Shown here in pieces: positions 30,401 to 45,400 of a stretch of 64,000 nt of DNA; position 1 is the stretch's first letter; each line of letters begins with the position of its first letter. The stretch is from Marthasterias glacialis. Taxonomy: Eukaryota > Echinodermata > Asteroidea > Forcipulatida > Asteriidae. The notes under the pieces are model-generated. The model saw nothing but the letters and a program-made list of their open reading frames with translations, searched no databases and was not told the origin of the DNA. Made by a program: the position numbers and the translations under genes. The stretch lies in contig OU452239.1 of NCBI GenBank assembly GCA_911728455.2, positions 62,001 through 126,000 of the forward strand, written 5' to 3'.

Positions 30401-33400
30401 ATTCTTTACCATAGTGGCTACGGCTGGAACGCAGAGGATTCCTATTCTTCAATGCTGTCGTTGCAGCCAACGGCCATAGCCGTAGCCGAAGTCACTTGAT
30501 TCGGACACGGCCTTAATTTCAGTGAATATTTATCAAGATGAAAACAAAGTTTATTGTAATAATTGATGTTATTAGAATTTCAAGAATAAACTTACTGCTT
30601 ATGTCGACAAAGAATGTTGCCCTGTGGGGACCTACTGAGCAGGTATAAGTGCCGCTATCACTAGCTTGTGCATTCATGATAGTCAAGACAGCTTGATGAG
30701 GTGAAACTCTCTCAATATGAAGCTTGTCTGATCCACCTACCCAAAGAAAATTAAACGTGTGTCAGAAGTAACTTTCCAAAAGGACAAACTAATTTCATTA
30801 CTGATTATCCGTCTGTGAAGGGCTACTGGGTGTAAGTTTTTAAACACTTGAAATACAATTAAAGTTAGCTCTAATGCTGAAAGTAGAAGTTTGTTTTCTC
30901 TTTTTAAAATGTGCAATTTTTTTCTCTTTTTCTTTTTTTTTTAAAGGCAACTGCCATGCACACAAAACTTTGTACAATGTTTTTTGGCTTCCTGTGGCAT
31001 TACAAAACACAGAAAATACAAAATCAGTTAATCATCTGTAAAGTTGAAAATATTTTTTAAGTCTCTGTCATTATTTTGATAAGCAAGATTGTCAAAGTTG
31101 TCATTCTTAAATAACAAGAAATGTCAAACTTCCTTTGTCTAGTTGTCAGAGAACTTAATATTGTATTACCTTCTCCAATAGGGAAGATGCGCTGGTTGTT
31201 AGGTGTATACCACAGTGGGTTCACAAACTGACCATCTTCAGGTAATTGACAAGTGAAGTGAAGATCATCACCGATGACAAGCTGTTCTGGTTGGTTGGGG
31301 TCTGTCGTGATTTTGATGTCAAAGTTTGTCACTGGAACTAAACAAAAGTTGAAATAAGTTGCCATTAGATATGAAAACTATTATAACTTCTTCATGTACG
31401 GGTGACTCAATTCATTGTGGGAAATATTTCAAGCAGATAACCTCCATAAAAAGAATTGATGCTTAAAGGTGAAATCTTGCAGTGCTTTAAATCTTAAATC
31501 CACACCAGGACTGGTTGCATCATATAATCAACACAACACACAACATGAGAACCAAAATCAGAGACTCTTTGCAAACTTTGACTTCAATAATATAAACCAG
31601 GAGGGAATAGACCAAACCATTAAGCCCCTCCCCAAAACATATTGACCAATCACAGCATTGGCTAAATCACCACTGTACATGTGGGCAGCACCATGTGCTT
31701 CTCTTCAATGCCACTCTGCACGACACGAACACGCCTGCTGTAAGTACGCGTACGCATGTTTACATTGTCCAATAGGATTTTTATCGTGTCAGACTTTCGG
31801 TGGTGTACCCAAGGCTGTGATTGGTCAACACGTATGGGGGCGGGGCTTAATGGATCTGTCTATTGTAATGAATTGTATTGTAAAGGAGAAGAGAGATTGA
31901 TCATAATAAAACAACACCCTCTTATCTAACTTGAATCCAGTAAAAACTGAGTTGTATCTGACCCGTCATGATTCTTTACTTACTGGCAATCTGACAATGA
32001 TCTCCTATGTACTGGTTTGGACAGAGACACTGACCATTCACACAGGTTCCTCCATTCTGACAAGAGGGGGTACAGCCTGTATCTGTTGGACCTACAAGAC
32101 GGGGACAAATCAATCAAAGGTTAATAAATGAACAAAATCAACCCATGTCTCTTGAGGGAGGAGCTGAGCACAAATCAGAATTGGACACCTAAACTACAAT
32201 AACCTTATAATTTTATAGAATAGGTTTTCTTTGGGGTTCTGAAAATACAAGGTGGTTGCTACAAAATCTAAAGGTTAGCCTTTTTTCGGTGTCAATGCAA
32301 TACATTTTCTTACAGTATGTTTCATGATGCATCAACATTTACAAAGCCAAGTTTGTTTCCCTCTCTAGTTGAGCTCAACTACATCCAAAAAGTCTCTAGA
32401 ATATAAAGAGACTCATTTATATTACTTACCTGTATCAGTAACTCGGATGATGAGGGATGTGACTACGCTACCAACAGCACATTCATACTTTCCAGCATCT
32501 GTCTCTGATATCTTATTGATTACTAAGATGGTAGATTTTGATGACGCTTGACGGACATACAGATGATCTTGTCCTCCTAGTCAACATAAAAATAAAATGA
32601 ACCGTTTAAACAGATTTTCAAAACAGATCAAACAGGCACAGTGATTGGAGGCATAAACCACTTCCAAACACTGCCATTGCCGAGAACAATCAATAGGTAT
32701 GCACACTGCACAACTACCAGCCAATCATGGATATTCTTTAGGACTCAATGAGGGCGCTGTTTGAGTCTGTAACATCATAAACAAGAGGTCAATTTATGGT
32801 TCTTCAACACTGGTGCATTTCTTGGATCATTACTTTCTGTACTGATACATTCAAACATCAACGAAGACCCTATACTTAGACTACCACTACCAATCTATCT
32901 GGTAGTTATTATACATACCTTGTTCAAGAGAAAAGATTCTATTACCAGCTGGGCTCCTCCATACTGGTGCATTTCTTGGATCATCACTTCCTGTGCTGAT
33001 ACATTCAAACATCAACGAAGACCCTACACTTAGACTACCACTACCAATCTGTCGGATAGTTACTACCAACTTCTCAGGAACTATGCAAACAAATGAGAAA
33101 TCAAGATTTTATACATTTTTCTACTAACAAATTAATAAAGATAGATCATACATTTTACTCCGCAAATATACCACCTAAAAGTCAAAACTTTAATTTCACA
33201 TTCAAATATTGACATTTTCGGTATTTCACACAATAAATACAAAGCTTTTAAGCTCATTGCAAAACACAGATTTGATGAATTGTGCATTTGGGAAAAAATA
33301 AATGATGTTTCTTTGGTTATAACAGGTGTTACAATCACATGTTTGACATGCACATGATATTAATGAAATATTTTCAGAAGTCTTTAAACCAAAGTTAAAC

Positions 33401-36400
33401 AAAAGATTTCTCCTCATTTAATACCAGGGAAAAGGAATGGAAGGAAATGTCTGGAACAAAGCAGAACGCATGAAAAATTATATTTCAAATAAGATATCTG
33501 TGAAGTTGACTTTCAGATAAAAAACATTAAAATTAAAGTTTGACTGGTTTATGTAAAAGGAAATGTTTGGAATGCATGATCATAAATCTTTAGGTTGTTA
33601 GAGATTATTTTTGAAGAAAATGAAACAGGGTAGTCTTCAATCCAACCAAAATAGAAATACAAGATGGAATAAAATCAAATGGAATATTAACTTTGTTTTT
33701 ATAAACAATTCAATATCATTCCAGTATGTATACCCATGATCATCATTTCTCAAACGTTTTAACCTGAAAATGTGTGTATAATCATGTTCAACATCTAAGA
33801 CATTTTAAAGCATACACACCTACAATGTGAATAAACTCATGTTTGATTAGAAGTATGGAAATCATTTTGTATGAACTTCGTGTTTTTTTCTTTCTTCTTT
33901 CTTTCTTTATTTTGGATGAAACTAAACACAGATTTAGTAAGGAATCTTTTCTTCAGTTCCTAACCAGAATGCTGCATTTTGAAGGAATGCTTCCTATTGA
34001 CCAACAACATAAATTAAACATGTCAGACAGGTCAGACGATGCCTGTTTTAGAAAGACAATAATAACAGTGACAGTATAAGAAAAATGACCCACGCTGTAC
34101 CTCATCTCTCACCATTAGAAATCGAGATTAAAAAAAGAAACCATTCAGAATATGTTAATGAGCTCATGCATATTCAAGAGGCAAGATTAAGATACACGGT
34201 AAGCCAACCTTGTATTTGGCAGTAGTTCCCTTGGTAACCAGGAGGGCACTTGCACACACCATTAATGCACAGGGCTCCATGCATACATGACCTCTGACAT
34301 AGAGCTATACAGTCATACATAAACATGACATACACATACATAAAACATCATATGCAAAAGAAGCACTACGACATTAACATTGATTGTGCCACAACAAAAT
34401 ATTGTAAAATACTTTCGTTACAACCAAATCATTGGATTTACAAAGTTCTAAATTTCTCTCAAGGTATGTCATTAATCAATCTCTAAAAAAAACCTGAAAA
34501 CACATAACTATGGTGAAATGCATTCTCTGATCGAATGTAACATTGTAGGGAAAGGACTATGGTAACGTGGAGTAAAAAAGGAGTTTAACTGAATTGAATT
34601 GAATCAGATTATTAGATATACAACATGTGACACAAACCATGTTTGAAATCTATTGCAACACTATTATAGCAGCAATAATGTATACATGCAGACTACATTG
34701 CTTTATATCGCATTAAATGTAAACAATTCACAAACGAGTAAACGATTGCTTCCTTATTCTCATATTTAACCAAAATGAATTAATTAGTCTTGTTTCATTT
34801 TTAGTAAACAATAAATTCAAATAGTGCAAATCACCTTTTATTTGTTTTTTTCTGTTTCTATTCTTTTATTTTTATTCTGAAAACAAAGTTCATCATTGTC
34901 ACTTTAATGATTCAAGAGTACTATGTAGTTTGGCTTTAATGAAAATATGGTAAAATAAAAACACAATGGCCAGCAAACATGTACATGTAAGTACAAAATA
35001 AAGGTTGAGGGTAGAAGCAATCGTAGGTTAATAAAGCATCATGTTCATTGGTGGAAGGCTTTGGTAAAGCAAGACATGCAATAACATAACTCAAAATAAA
35101 TGTATTCTGAAACTTAAGAAAATATCAATACAAACTGGTACTATGAAGATTAATTCCAATCAGTATTGATTTGGAGGAGAACTCTTTAAAAGAATAAATA
35201 TTTGACATATGTTGCACTTTTTAAAACAATTGCTAAACCCAAATTTGTTGGTAGTGTTACAAGGTTAAAACTGGAAAGTGACAAACAGTTGGTGGTTTTT
35301 GCAAATCAATCTTGGCTTGGGTGGATGAAAATCAACTGCAGATTAAATTTTAAAATGAGTTTCTCATTTGAAATGGATGGTCATCTACCCCTAAACCACT
35401 TCATATCTTATTTGCAATTAGCATTGCACTACGATAGACTTCCTACTGTGTTATATTATTAGCCCTAGTTGGGAATTAATTTTGTCTCCAAACTGAACGA
35501 CCAAAAATCAAGATCTATTTATTCACCATTAAGCTCTTCTGTTCCCACACCTTTCTAAACTCATCCCTTGTTAGTATTTCAGCTTACCTTGTGATTGGCA
35601 GTAATGCCCTGTGTATTCTGGTGAGCAGACACATACACCATCCACACAAGTACCTCCATTCTGACATCTTGGTCTGCATTCTGGTCCTAAATATCAATAT
35701 CAAGACAAAGTACAAAAGTTGATTTCATAAAAACTACTTCAAACTTCCAGCAAGTATTCCTCAGTGATCCAGCCAGAAGCTGCTTTAAAACCCATCAAAA
35801 TACTCCACTCTGGTAAACTCAACACCAAGATGCTTAGACTTTGATTAACTTGGTGTGACTGGTCTCATGTTAAGGTACAAAATAGTGTATTTAAACTTTT
35901 CCTTCAAATAAATTACACCCATCATTAGAATGTGCTCGTGAATAAACATCCACACCAAAATAGAACAATTGCCCTCCCCTGTTTCAATCAGTTCCATGAC
36001 CCAGATTTTACAATGATAAGGTTAACAGATGGCATGATGGGCCATACCACTAATGTCTAGGGAGAAGTTTGCCATGACTGGGCCAACCATACAGACATAG
36101 ACACCAGCATCATTGTAAGAGACATCTTTGATATGAAGCTTTGTTGATGTGACTGTGATATATTCCTCTGATAGATGAGCCTCAATTCCATCTACATCAA
36201 AAGAAAAATAATTAAAGGAATGAATTAATCAGGAATAAACACAATTTACCATGGTGCAGTTATTTTTCTTTTTAATATTTATTTTTAGCCAGCATAGCTG
36301 TGTTCTACACAGCACTTTGTGTAATTGCTTCTTGTTGTTGTATAAATGCAAACAATTGTTAATGGCCTCACGTTTCAACCCTAGCAGAGTCTTTCTCACA

Positions 36401-39400
36401 GGCTAATAAAATCATTGTAGACAATATATCTGCTATGGTCGACACATGAGACCATTAATTTTTTTTTACTATTTTCAAGAAGATACATTAAGTTAGTTTC
36501 ATTAAACATTACAGTAGTTCATACATCTCAGTACAAAGGGTACTAATAATACTAATGTCAAGTCTTCCCAGACTCACCCAGTGCATTGCTTTGAATTACA
36601 GGCTGTCCTCTTGGTGCTTTCCATCTTGGGTTGATAAATGGAGTAGTACCCATAATGAGACAGGTGAAGGAAATATCATCTCCAATCCTTGGGTTACCTT
36701 CATGACTTGGAATGATACGAATACGGATATTCTGAGGCCCTACAAATGTAAACATAACAATAACGTTAAGCTTGATCCACTGGGACCCAACAAAGACATG
36801 GAAGACAGTAGAGAAGTTAAGAAATCAAACTGAGATAAAATCTTGGATTGAAACAAACTCAGTAACTGTAAAAAAAAAAAAGAAGAAGATATAATTGGTG
36901 TAAGGTTAGATGAGATGAAGTATAACTGGGTGCGTTTACAAGGTATAGATGAGGTGTAACTGGGTGTTTTTACAAGGTATAGATGAGATGAGGTGTAACT
37001 GGGTATTTTCACATGGTATAGATGAGATGAGGTGTAACTGGGTGTTTTTACAAGGTATAGATGAGATGAGGTGTAACTGGGTGTTTTTACAAGGTATAGA
37101 TGAGATGAGGTGTAACTGGGTGTTTTTACAAGGTATAGATGAGATGAGGTGTAACTGGGTGTTTTTACAAGGTATAGATGAGGTGTAACTGGGTGTTTTT
37201 ACAAGGTATAGATGAGGTGTAACTGGGTGTTTTTACAAGGTATAGATGAGATGAGGTGTAACTGGGTGTTTTTCACATGGTATAGAAGAGATGAGGTGTC
37301 ACTGGGTGTTTTTACAAGGTATAGATGAGGTGTCACTGGGTGTTTTTACAAGGTATAGATGAGGTGTAACTGGGTGTTTTTCACATGGTATAGATGAAAT
37401 GAGGTGTCACTGGGTTTTTTTACAAGGTATAGATGAGGTGTAACTGGGTGTTTTTCACATGGTATAGATGAAATGAGGTGTCACTGGGTGTTTTTACAAG
37501 GTATAGATGAGGTGTAACTGGGTGTTTTTCACATGGTATAGATGAAATGAGGTGTCACTGGGTGTTTTTACAAGGTATAGGTGAGGTGTAACTGGGTATT
37601 TTCACAAGGTATAGATGAGATGAGGTGTCACTGGGTGTTTTTCACAAGGTATAGATGAGATGAGGTGCCACTGGGTGTTTTTCGCAAGGTATAGATGGGT
37701 TGAGGTGTAATAGTGACTGACCTTCATTTTCGCATGCAATACCAGTGAATCCTTCTGGACATCTGCACAAACCAGTCAAACATGTCCCTCCATTTTGACA
37801 CTCTCTCCGACATGGCAAATCTATCAATCAAGACATATACATTGTTATAAAACATGTTCTTTCAAAATTTTCTCAAAAAAATGTTTTGAAACTTTGTGCA
37901 CTAATGGTTTTGTTAATGCATTTCATCTCTACATAAATACTTGTTCATAACACTTCAAAACACAACATTTAAAACCAGATAAATCACAGTTACCTGCTTA
38001 TCAATTGTGTCAAAACAAAACTACCTTTTCCTAAATAACCAGGCATTTGTAGAGATTTCTATTCTGTTCTGAGGCAATTACTAAGTGAAAAAAGTCAAAC
38101 ATAAAAGAGTTCACAGAATTTCATAAGAAGAGCAACTGATTAATTGTAAGTAGATTTAAAAATAAATGTCTTAAGCTAGCTTCTGAAGACCTGTAAGGAG
38201 TCAAGTGTACCAAGTCTATGGGAGAGATCATTCCATAGCTTTGGTACGCATTAAATGAAGATTCTATCATCAGATGAAGAATTGCTTCTAAGAATGTTCA
38301 AGAGAAGTTTGCTTGATGATCTCAGATTACACCAAGGTTGGTATGAACACATATACAGACATCTAGTTAAAATAAAAATCTTAAGTTAGTTTTTGGATAC
38401 TAACCTTGTACTTCTATCCTAAATGTTGCAATGACTGGTCCTACATCACACACATAGAATCCAGCATCAGTAGAGACTAAGCCACTGATTGTCAGCTGAG
38501 TTGCTGATGGACTCACATACGTAGAATAAATATGACTGTCTCCACCTTATAATGTAAATGCAATCAATCCAAGAATGATACAGCATTATAAGAGAACATG
38601 TTTAGATGCTTTAATTCAATTCAATTCAATATGTCCATGTTAAAAATGGGGGAAAGTTTCACAGGCAGCATGTCTACACAGTACCCAAATGGGATTAAAG
38701 ATATAAGGTATTGTGAGTTGATAAAAAATGAAATTTTTCTGAATCTTATTTTGGTTGGAGTGTTGTAAATCATCCTTACCTCCAGCCAGTGACAATACTG
38801 CAACATCTTCTTTCATCCACTTAGGTCTAATGTCTGGGATCTGTCCTGTGATCTTACATAACATAGTGATGGTTCGACCAATCTCTGGGACTACTTCACC
38901 AACTGTGTGGAGCTTCACACTGAATCCTATGAATAAACAAGACCATAAAATGAATATGCAAATAAAGATGTACATGTACAATCAATCTCTGGGACAACCT
39001 GACCAACTGGGAGGAGCTTCACACTGAATCCTATGAATAAACAAGACCATAAAATGAATATGCAAATAAAGATGTACATGTACAATCAATCTCTGGGACT
39101 ACTTCACCAACTGTGTGGAGCTTCACACTGAATCCTATGAATAAACAAGACCATAAATTGAATATGCAAATAAAGATGTACATGTACAATCAATCTCTGG
39201 GACAACCTGACCAACTGGGAGGAGTCTCACACTCATTCTAGGAATAACCATGGTATAACGTTTCCCTACAGCTATTTTATGAAGTAAAACCTACCTGGCC
39301 TTTCACATCGGATGCCAAAGAAGCCTGTTGGACACTGACACACACCATTTACACACTGACCTCCATTGATACATGGTTGAAGACATGAAATGGCTGCAGT

Positions 39401-42400
39401 GTATCATATAAAAACATAAAATTAACCAAGGTAATAACTGCATCAGAATATAGTTTAATTTGTTTTAATGTGATTACAGGCAAGTATCAACAAATAGGTA
39501 AAATTTGAAAACGTAAAGAAGAGTAATTGAACGTAATAGTTGAATCTTACCTGGAGTACTGCATTGTGGTCCAGTAAATGTAGTAGGGCATTCACATACA
39601 CCATTAATACACTGACCACCATTCTCACAAGGAAGAACACATGTAGGTACTGAAAGAATCAAATCATTAGTTTAGCTTCTTTTTATCAACATATATAGTG
39701 TGGATGCTTTCTAGGGCTGAGTCTTCATTCCACCTCTCAAATCCATCTAAAAGAGAAACTTTGAGTGTGACTTTATGGTGGTGGTAAAATACTACATGGT
39801 TCCATATAACTATTGACAATAGTTAAATTATTACACATACCCAGTACCTTCATACATCAAACCGAGGTCAAACTCTGAACGGCATTAGTGACTTGTGTAT
39901 ACTTTGGCAATAACACTAAAAGAGCAAATTAAAGGTCCATTTCAGCTCTCACCCAACCACACAAGTACATTCGGGCATTAGCGTCTTACCTTGGACTGTG
40001 ATGATAACAGAATTAGTGAGAGGTCCAATATAACAGGTGTACATGCCACTGTCATCAGACCTTAGATTCCCCTTGACCAGACCCCACTGTGGGCATTAGT
40101 GTCTTACCTTGGACTGTGATGATAACAGAATTAGTGAGCGGTCCAATATAACAGGTGTACATGCCACTGTCATCTTTCATTAAGTCCCTGATGATAAGGC
40201 GTGTTGATCTACTGTTGATATATTCAACTCCCAAACGGCTGATGCTACCCACTATGGACAAAAACATCATCCAACAACATAACATTACACTCATTGTGAA
40301 TGTTCACAGTAACATAAGTTTACCTACGAAAAACCTTTATCATACATTAACCATCTTGTAATGTTCCCTATATCCAACACATGGATTAACAGGATTTCTT
40401 ATTTTACCCAAAAGAAACCAGTCTAGTAGTTTCCTGTCCAATGATATGTCCAAGTTTTTTTTTTTGTTTTTTTTGTTTGTTTGTTTGTTTTTTTTGGGGG
40501 GAGGGGGTTTTGAGCTGACCTTCCCTTGAGCAGCAATGAACTTACCCTGTTGTATTGGTGCGACTATTGTCCCAGACGGAGCAGCCCATTCTGGTTGAGG
40601 GAAGTTCGTGAAGCTTTCAACCTCACACAAGTAGGTGACTTCTGGAGTGCCTGTTACTAAGACAGGGTTGGCTGGTGGGGTGATGGTAATGGTGTAATCT
40701 GCACCAACTAGGGACAGAGAAAAACAATTCAGTGAATGTTTCATTTAAACACCTCTTGGTGTTTGAATAGAAAATTGTAACATGTTTGCCACAGTTTTTA
40801 GAGTTGGCCCAAAACACCCACAGTTTAAGACACAAACACTGGCTTACACTGTACCATGCTAAACATGTTTCATTTGTTTAACTATCATAAAGGAATACCA
40901 AGGGAAGAATTCATGGGGATTTGAGATGGGAGGAGGAGGGGGGATGTTGAACTAAACAATCAATCTGAACTTACTTCTTATTTCACAACGAGAACCAGAA
41001 AATGACTCTGGGCACTGACATTGACTTCCAAAGCATTGTCCCATATTTTCACAAATGACTTCACAGGTCTCCGGCTCCTCAACAATTATGTCAAAAAATC
41101 CCTGTAGAGGTCCAATATTACATGTATAGGTTCCTGTATCTGTTAACCGCATATCATTAATGACCAGGTTGGTTGCTGTAGGTGTTAAATACTGAACACC
41201 CAAACGTTGATTGATACCTAGAAAGCAAACATAAAAATATGACCACAGTGACTTTATATACAACCGGTCCAATATACCGGGTCCAATATAACAGGTCCAA
41301 TATAACCGGTATAGATGTACAGATTTTTACTTGTAGAGAAATCAACATATAAGTTAAAGCTCCATGTTTGTTTACAATATAACAGGTCCAACAATATTAC
41401 AGGCAAACATTACTACATTTAATGACTGAATATCACTAATGACCAATAATGCTGGAGTAAAATACAACACGCAAACATGCTGAATGCAGTCACAACACTC
41501 AAAAGTGACTTACCCGCTTGATAGGTTGGGACAACAGTGCCCTCTGGAGTCTGCCACTGTGGACGATTAAACTGATCTGAACCAATGATTTCACATGTAA
41601 TGCGCATATCATCCCCTACATGTGGCAGTTCTTCCATACTTGGTGTGATGCGCATTGTTAACAGTTGGTCTGAAATACAAACATTATTTTTGTATCAGTC
41701 ACAAGTTCTTACATGAAGAAACAACTTAAACAAATCTAAGCGCCACATTTGCTTGGTATCTACTTTCTTAAACTGCCCATGAATATTATAGTGCCCAGTC
41801 AATGTACATTACTTAAGAGTCAAACTATGTTTTGTGAACCAGTGTAACAATTTGCAATTTGGTTGATCAATCGGTGATTAAATCTTCCCAATGTGGTTTA
41901 TACAGTGTTTATCTAATTCTGATCAATCAAAAAGTACTTACCTCTCCGTTGGCATTGGTCTCCACTATAACCAGTAGGACATATACAGACTCCATTGTCA
42001 CATGTACCTCCATTCTCACAGCTCGGTGTACAATCAAGCTCTACAATACAATAACAAAAACATTCCACAACTATCTATACAAAGAAGCCCGAAGAGTCTG
42101 ATGTGAGATAGTTAATGTGGGTTTTAGAGGTAGGGAAAAAATCCAAACGATTGGATAAATACAAATAAATTAAGCTGAGACAATAATCTCTACACAACAA
42201 AAAAATAATTGTTGTAGGGTGTATAAATGCACTTGTTTACTTGCCTTACAATAACTCTTTCTTAATTCAAATCTTCCCTGATTTAGTGCACCTTTAAATC
42301 CCTAGATTAACAGGTTATCAAAGATTATCCAGGCTTTACAACCTGTATCAGTAAAAGACATCAGACTATAAGTGGACCACAATGCAAGAACCTTTTCCAT

Positions 42401-45400
42401 TTTATATCTTGATTAAAGACATTTTCTTGATCCCAAGATTAGGAGGATTATCTAGGATTATCTTGCTATACTTACTGTGTATAATCAAGGGAATTGAGTC
42501 ATTATGTGGGCCAATCAGACATGTATATGTGCCAGAATCTTCTCTCATTAATCCATTCAGGATTAGCTTGGTTGCCCTGGGAGATATAATCTCTGTCATC
42601 ACATGATGGGCTGAGGAGGATGTATCTGTGAGAAAAATAAAAACAACCCATCAAAGAATGCATCATACAGTTGAGAATACCTGACTGGTACTTCTTCAAT
42701 TTTAAAACAATCTTCAAAACTGCCTGAAACGTTGCCGGATGAATTCATTTCAGTTGGCTTTGTGGAAGGAAAACACAGATCATCTAGCTTCACATGATGG
42801 AAAAGCTAAAACTTTGTCAACATGATCAGTTTATTGTGAAGTAAATAAATATACAACATAAGAAATAAAACTTACCATCATTCTGTCCATGCATCACTCT
42901 TCCTGATGGAGTTAACCACATTGGTGCAGGGTAGGAGTTGCTATTGGCAACCTCGCATACCAAGTAGAAACTGTGACCAATAGCAGGGAGGGTATTTTGC
43001 TGAGGTGTGATGGTGATGATGACATTGGTGTTTGGAATAACTGGAAATATATAAGCATGACTTGGAGATATAACAATTGTATAGAATGAAAAACATCAAT
43101 AATACAGTGTAAATGACAAAAATGGTAAAACTCTAATCAAAGTGTACTGCCAGTATCTAAAATGTCAATTTATGATAACATGCCACGATCTCAACACAAT
43201 AAGAATAGTGATACATACCATATGTCTGGCAGAAATCTCCTTCATAACCATTGACACAAGCACATAAGCCTTCAATACAGATACCTCCATTGGCACATGG
43301 GAAATCACATCCAGTCACTACAAACAAAGGTAAGATCAATCAAGTACAAACAGTATAGTCATGACAGTGGAACAACAAGTGCACAATGAGAGTAAGTTAA
43401 CAGTGTTTTGTGGACAGATTTGATCTATCCATGTCAGAATGGAGGATCAACTTTATGAAGTTATAGCTAGCTTTCTGTAGGATTTTGTTGATTTTGTTGT
43501 TGTTTCTTTGTTTGTTTTTTCTTTGCTCTTACATGTATATTTACCCCTGTTGTTATCAGTTTACTTTTCGTTATGTTTTGTTACTCGATTTCTAATTCTT
43601 TTCTCTTGCTCTTACTTTAAGATTAATTTGGCAAACTACAAATAATTATACTGATTCTTATTATTAATCAAAAATACAAATTATGTCCTTAACATCCATA
43701 AAAATTGCAAGATCAAACAAGTCTTAAAAAACCTAAACCAATAACAATTCGTGCTATTTGCAGAACAAGGCTATAAATAAGGGAATAAACGAGTGGCGAC
43801 GAGGTCTTAGTCGGTCGTTTAAAACCATCAGTGTCACGACCCGTGTGATATCAGCCGAATAATACCAGGTAAACACGGTCATGTGACCACCTTTCAACCA
43901 ATAGGAATGGATAAACTGTCTTGGGTATTTACAAAGTGATTAACTTACGTTGGAATTCACAGTAAGCACCAGCAAAGCTCTGCGGACATTCACAGACACC
44001 CTGAACACACACTCCACCATTTACACAGTTCCTTTGGCATTGAAGCTCAATGTCTACAAAACACAATGTTAAAAATTCATATCAAAAATCCAACCTGAAC
44101 TAAAAAAGTTCAAATTATTACATGACGTGAATCAGATCCCAGGAAAAGACAAACTTGTAGTCAATGATGTAACATCTCATCACAATTTTCCTAAAGGACT
44201 TGACAAGCAATTAGTATACATTTCTTATTACATACATAAACAGGTGTAGGATAAAACCAGATGATAGTGTTTTCCAAATGCACCCATTACATACTTCCTA
44301 AGTCAGAACTGCTAATGTAACTCTAGACAATGAGATCTTACCATGTATCGTCAATGTGAAGGTATTACTTCTAGTTCCAACATAGCATGTATACACCCCT
44401 GAGTCAGTGGGTTGAATGTTGGATATATTCAGCTGGGTGGAGGAGGGAGACACTGCAATACTCCTTAATCGACCTGCAGTTGTACACAAAATAAAGACCA
44501 GTCAAGAGTGATTACTTGTATGTTTGGTTTAATACTAATCCCTTGTGGATCACCATCACACCTTATACCGGATATAATACTAATCCCTTGTGGATCACCA
44601 TCACACCTTATACCGGATTTATTACTGATCCCTTGCGGATCAACTTTATACGCGATTTGATACTGATCCTTTGTGGATCCCCACCATACCTTATACGAGA
44701 TTTAATACTGATCCCTTGTGGATCACCATCATACTTTGTGTATCTGGTTTAATACTAATCCCTTGTGGATCACCATCACACCTTATACCGGATATAACAC
44801 TGATCCCTTGTGGATCACCATCATACCTTATACTGGATTTATTACTAATCCCTTGCGGATCAACTTTATACGGGATTTGATACTGATCCTTTGTGGATCA
44901 CTACCATACCTTATACGAGATTTAATACTGATCCCTTGTGGATCACCATCATACTTTGTGTATCTGGTTTAAAACTAATCCCTTGTGGATCACCATCACA
45001 CCTTATACCGGATATAACACTGATCCCTTGTGGATCACCATCATACCTTATACTGGATTTATTACTAATCCCTTGCGGATCAACTTTATACGGGATTTGA
45101 TCTTGATCCTTTGTGGATCACTACCATACCTTATACGAGATTTAATACTGATCCCTTGTGGATCATCATCATACCTTGTGTATTTGGTTTGACACTGATC
45201 CCTTGTGGATCAATCCATGCTGGCTGCTCATAGCGGACAGTGCTGCTATAATCACAAGTCACTACAACATCTTCACCAGTCTGATGTGGTCCTAACGAGT
45301 CTTTGATGATGTTGATAACCAATCCATCTCCAACTACAAACAAATTATAAACATTCAAATTGCATAAGAATATCTCTGTTGAAAACTTAACTGAGCTATA

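Noticed and set aside
35202-35462. 86-codon plus-strand ORF
   Set aside because: No domain, no paralogue in the window, and lies in an intron of the minus-strand gene.
36949-37188. 79-codon ORF of repeated [13 protein letters not shown]
   Set aside because: Translation of a 39-bp minisatellite; no upstream or downstream gene context.
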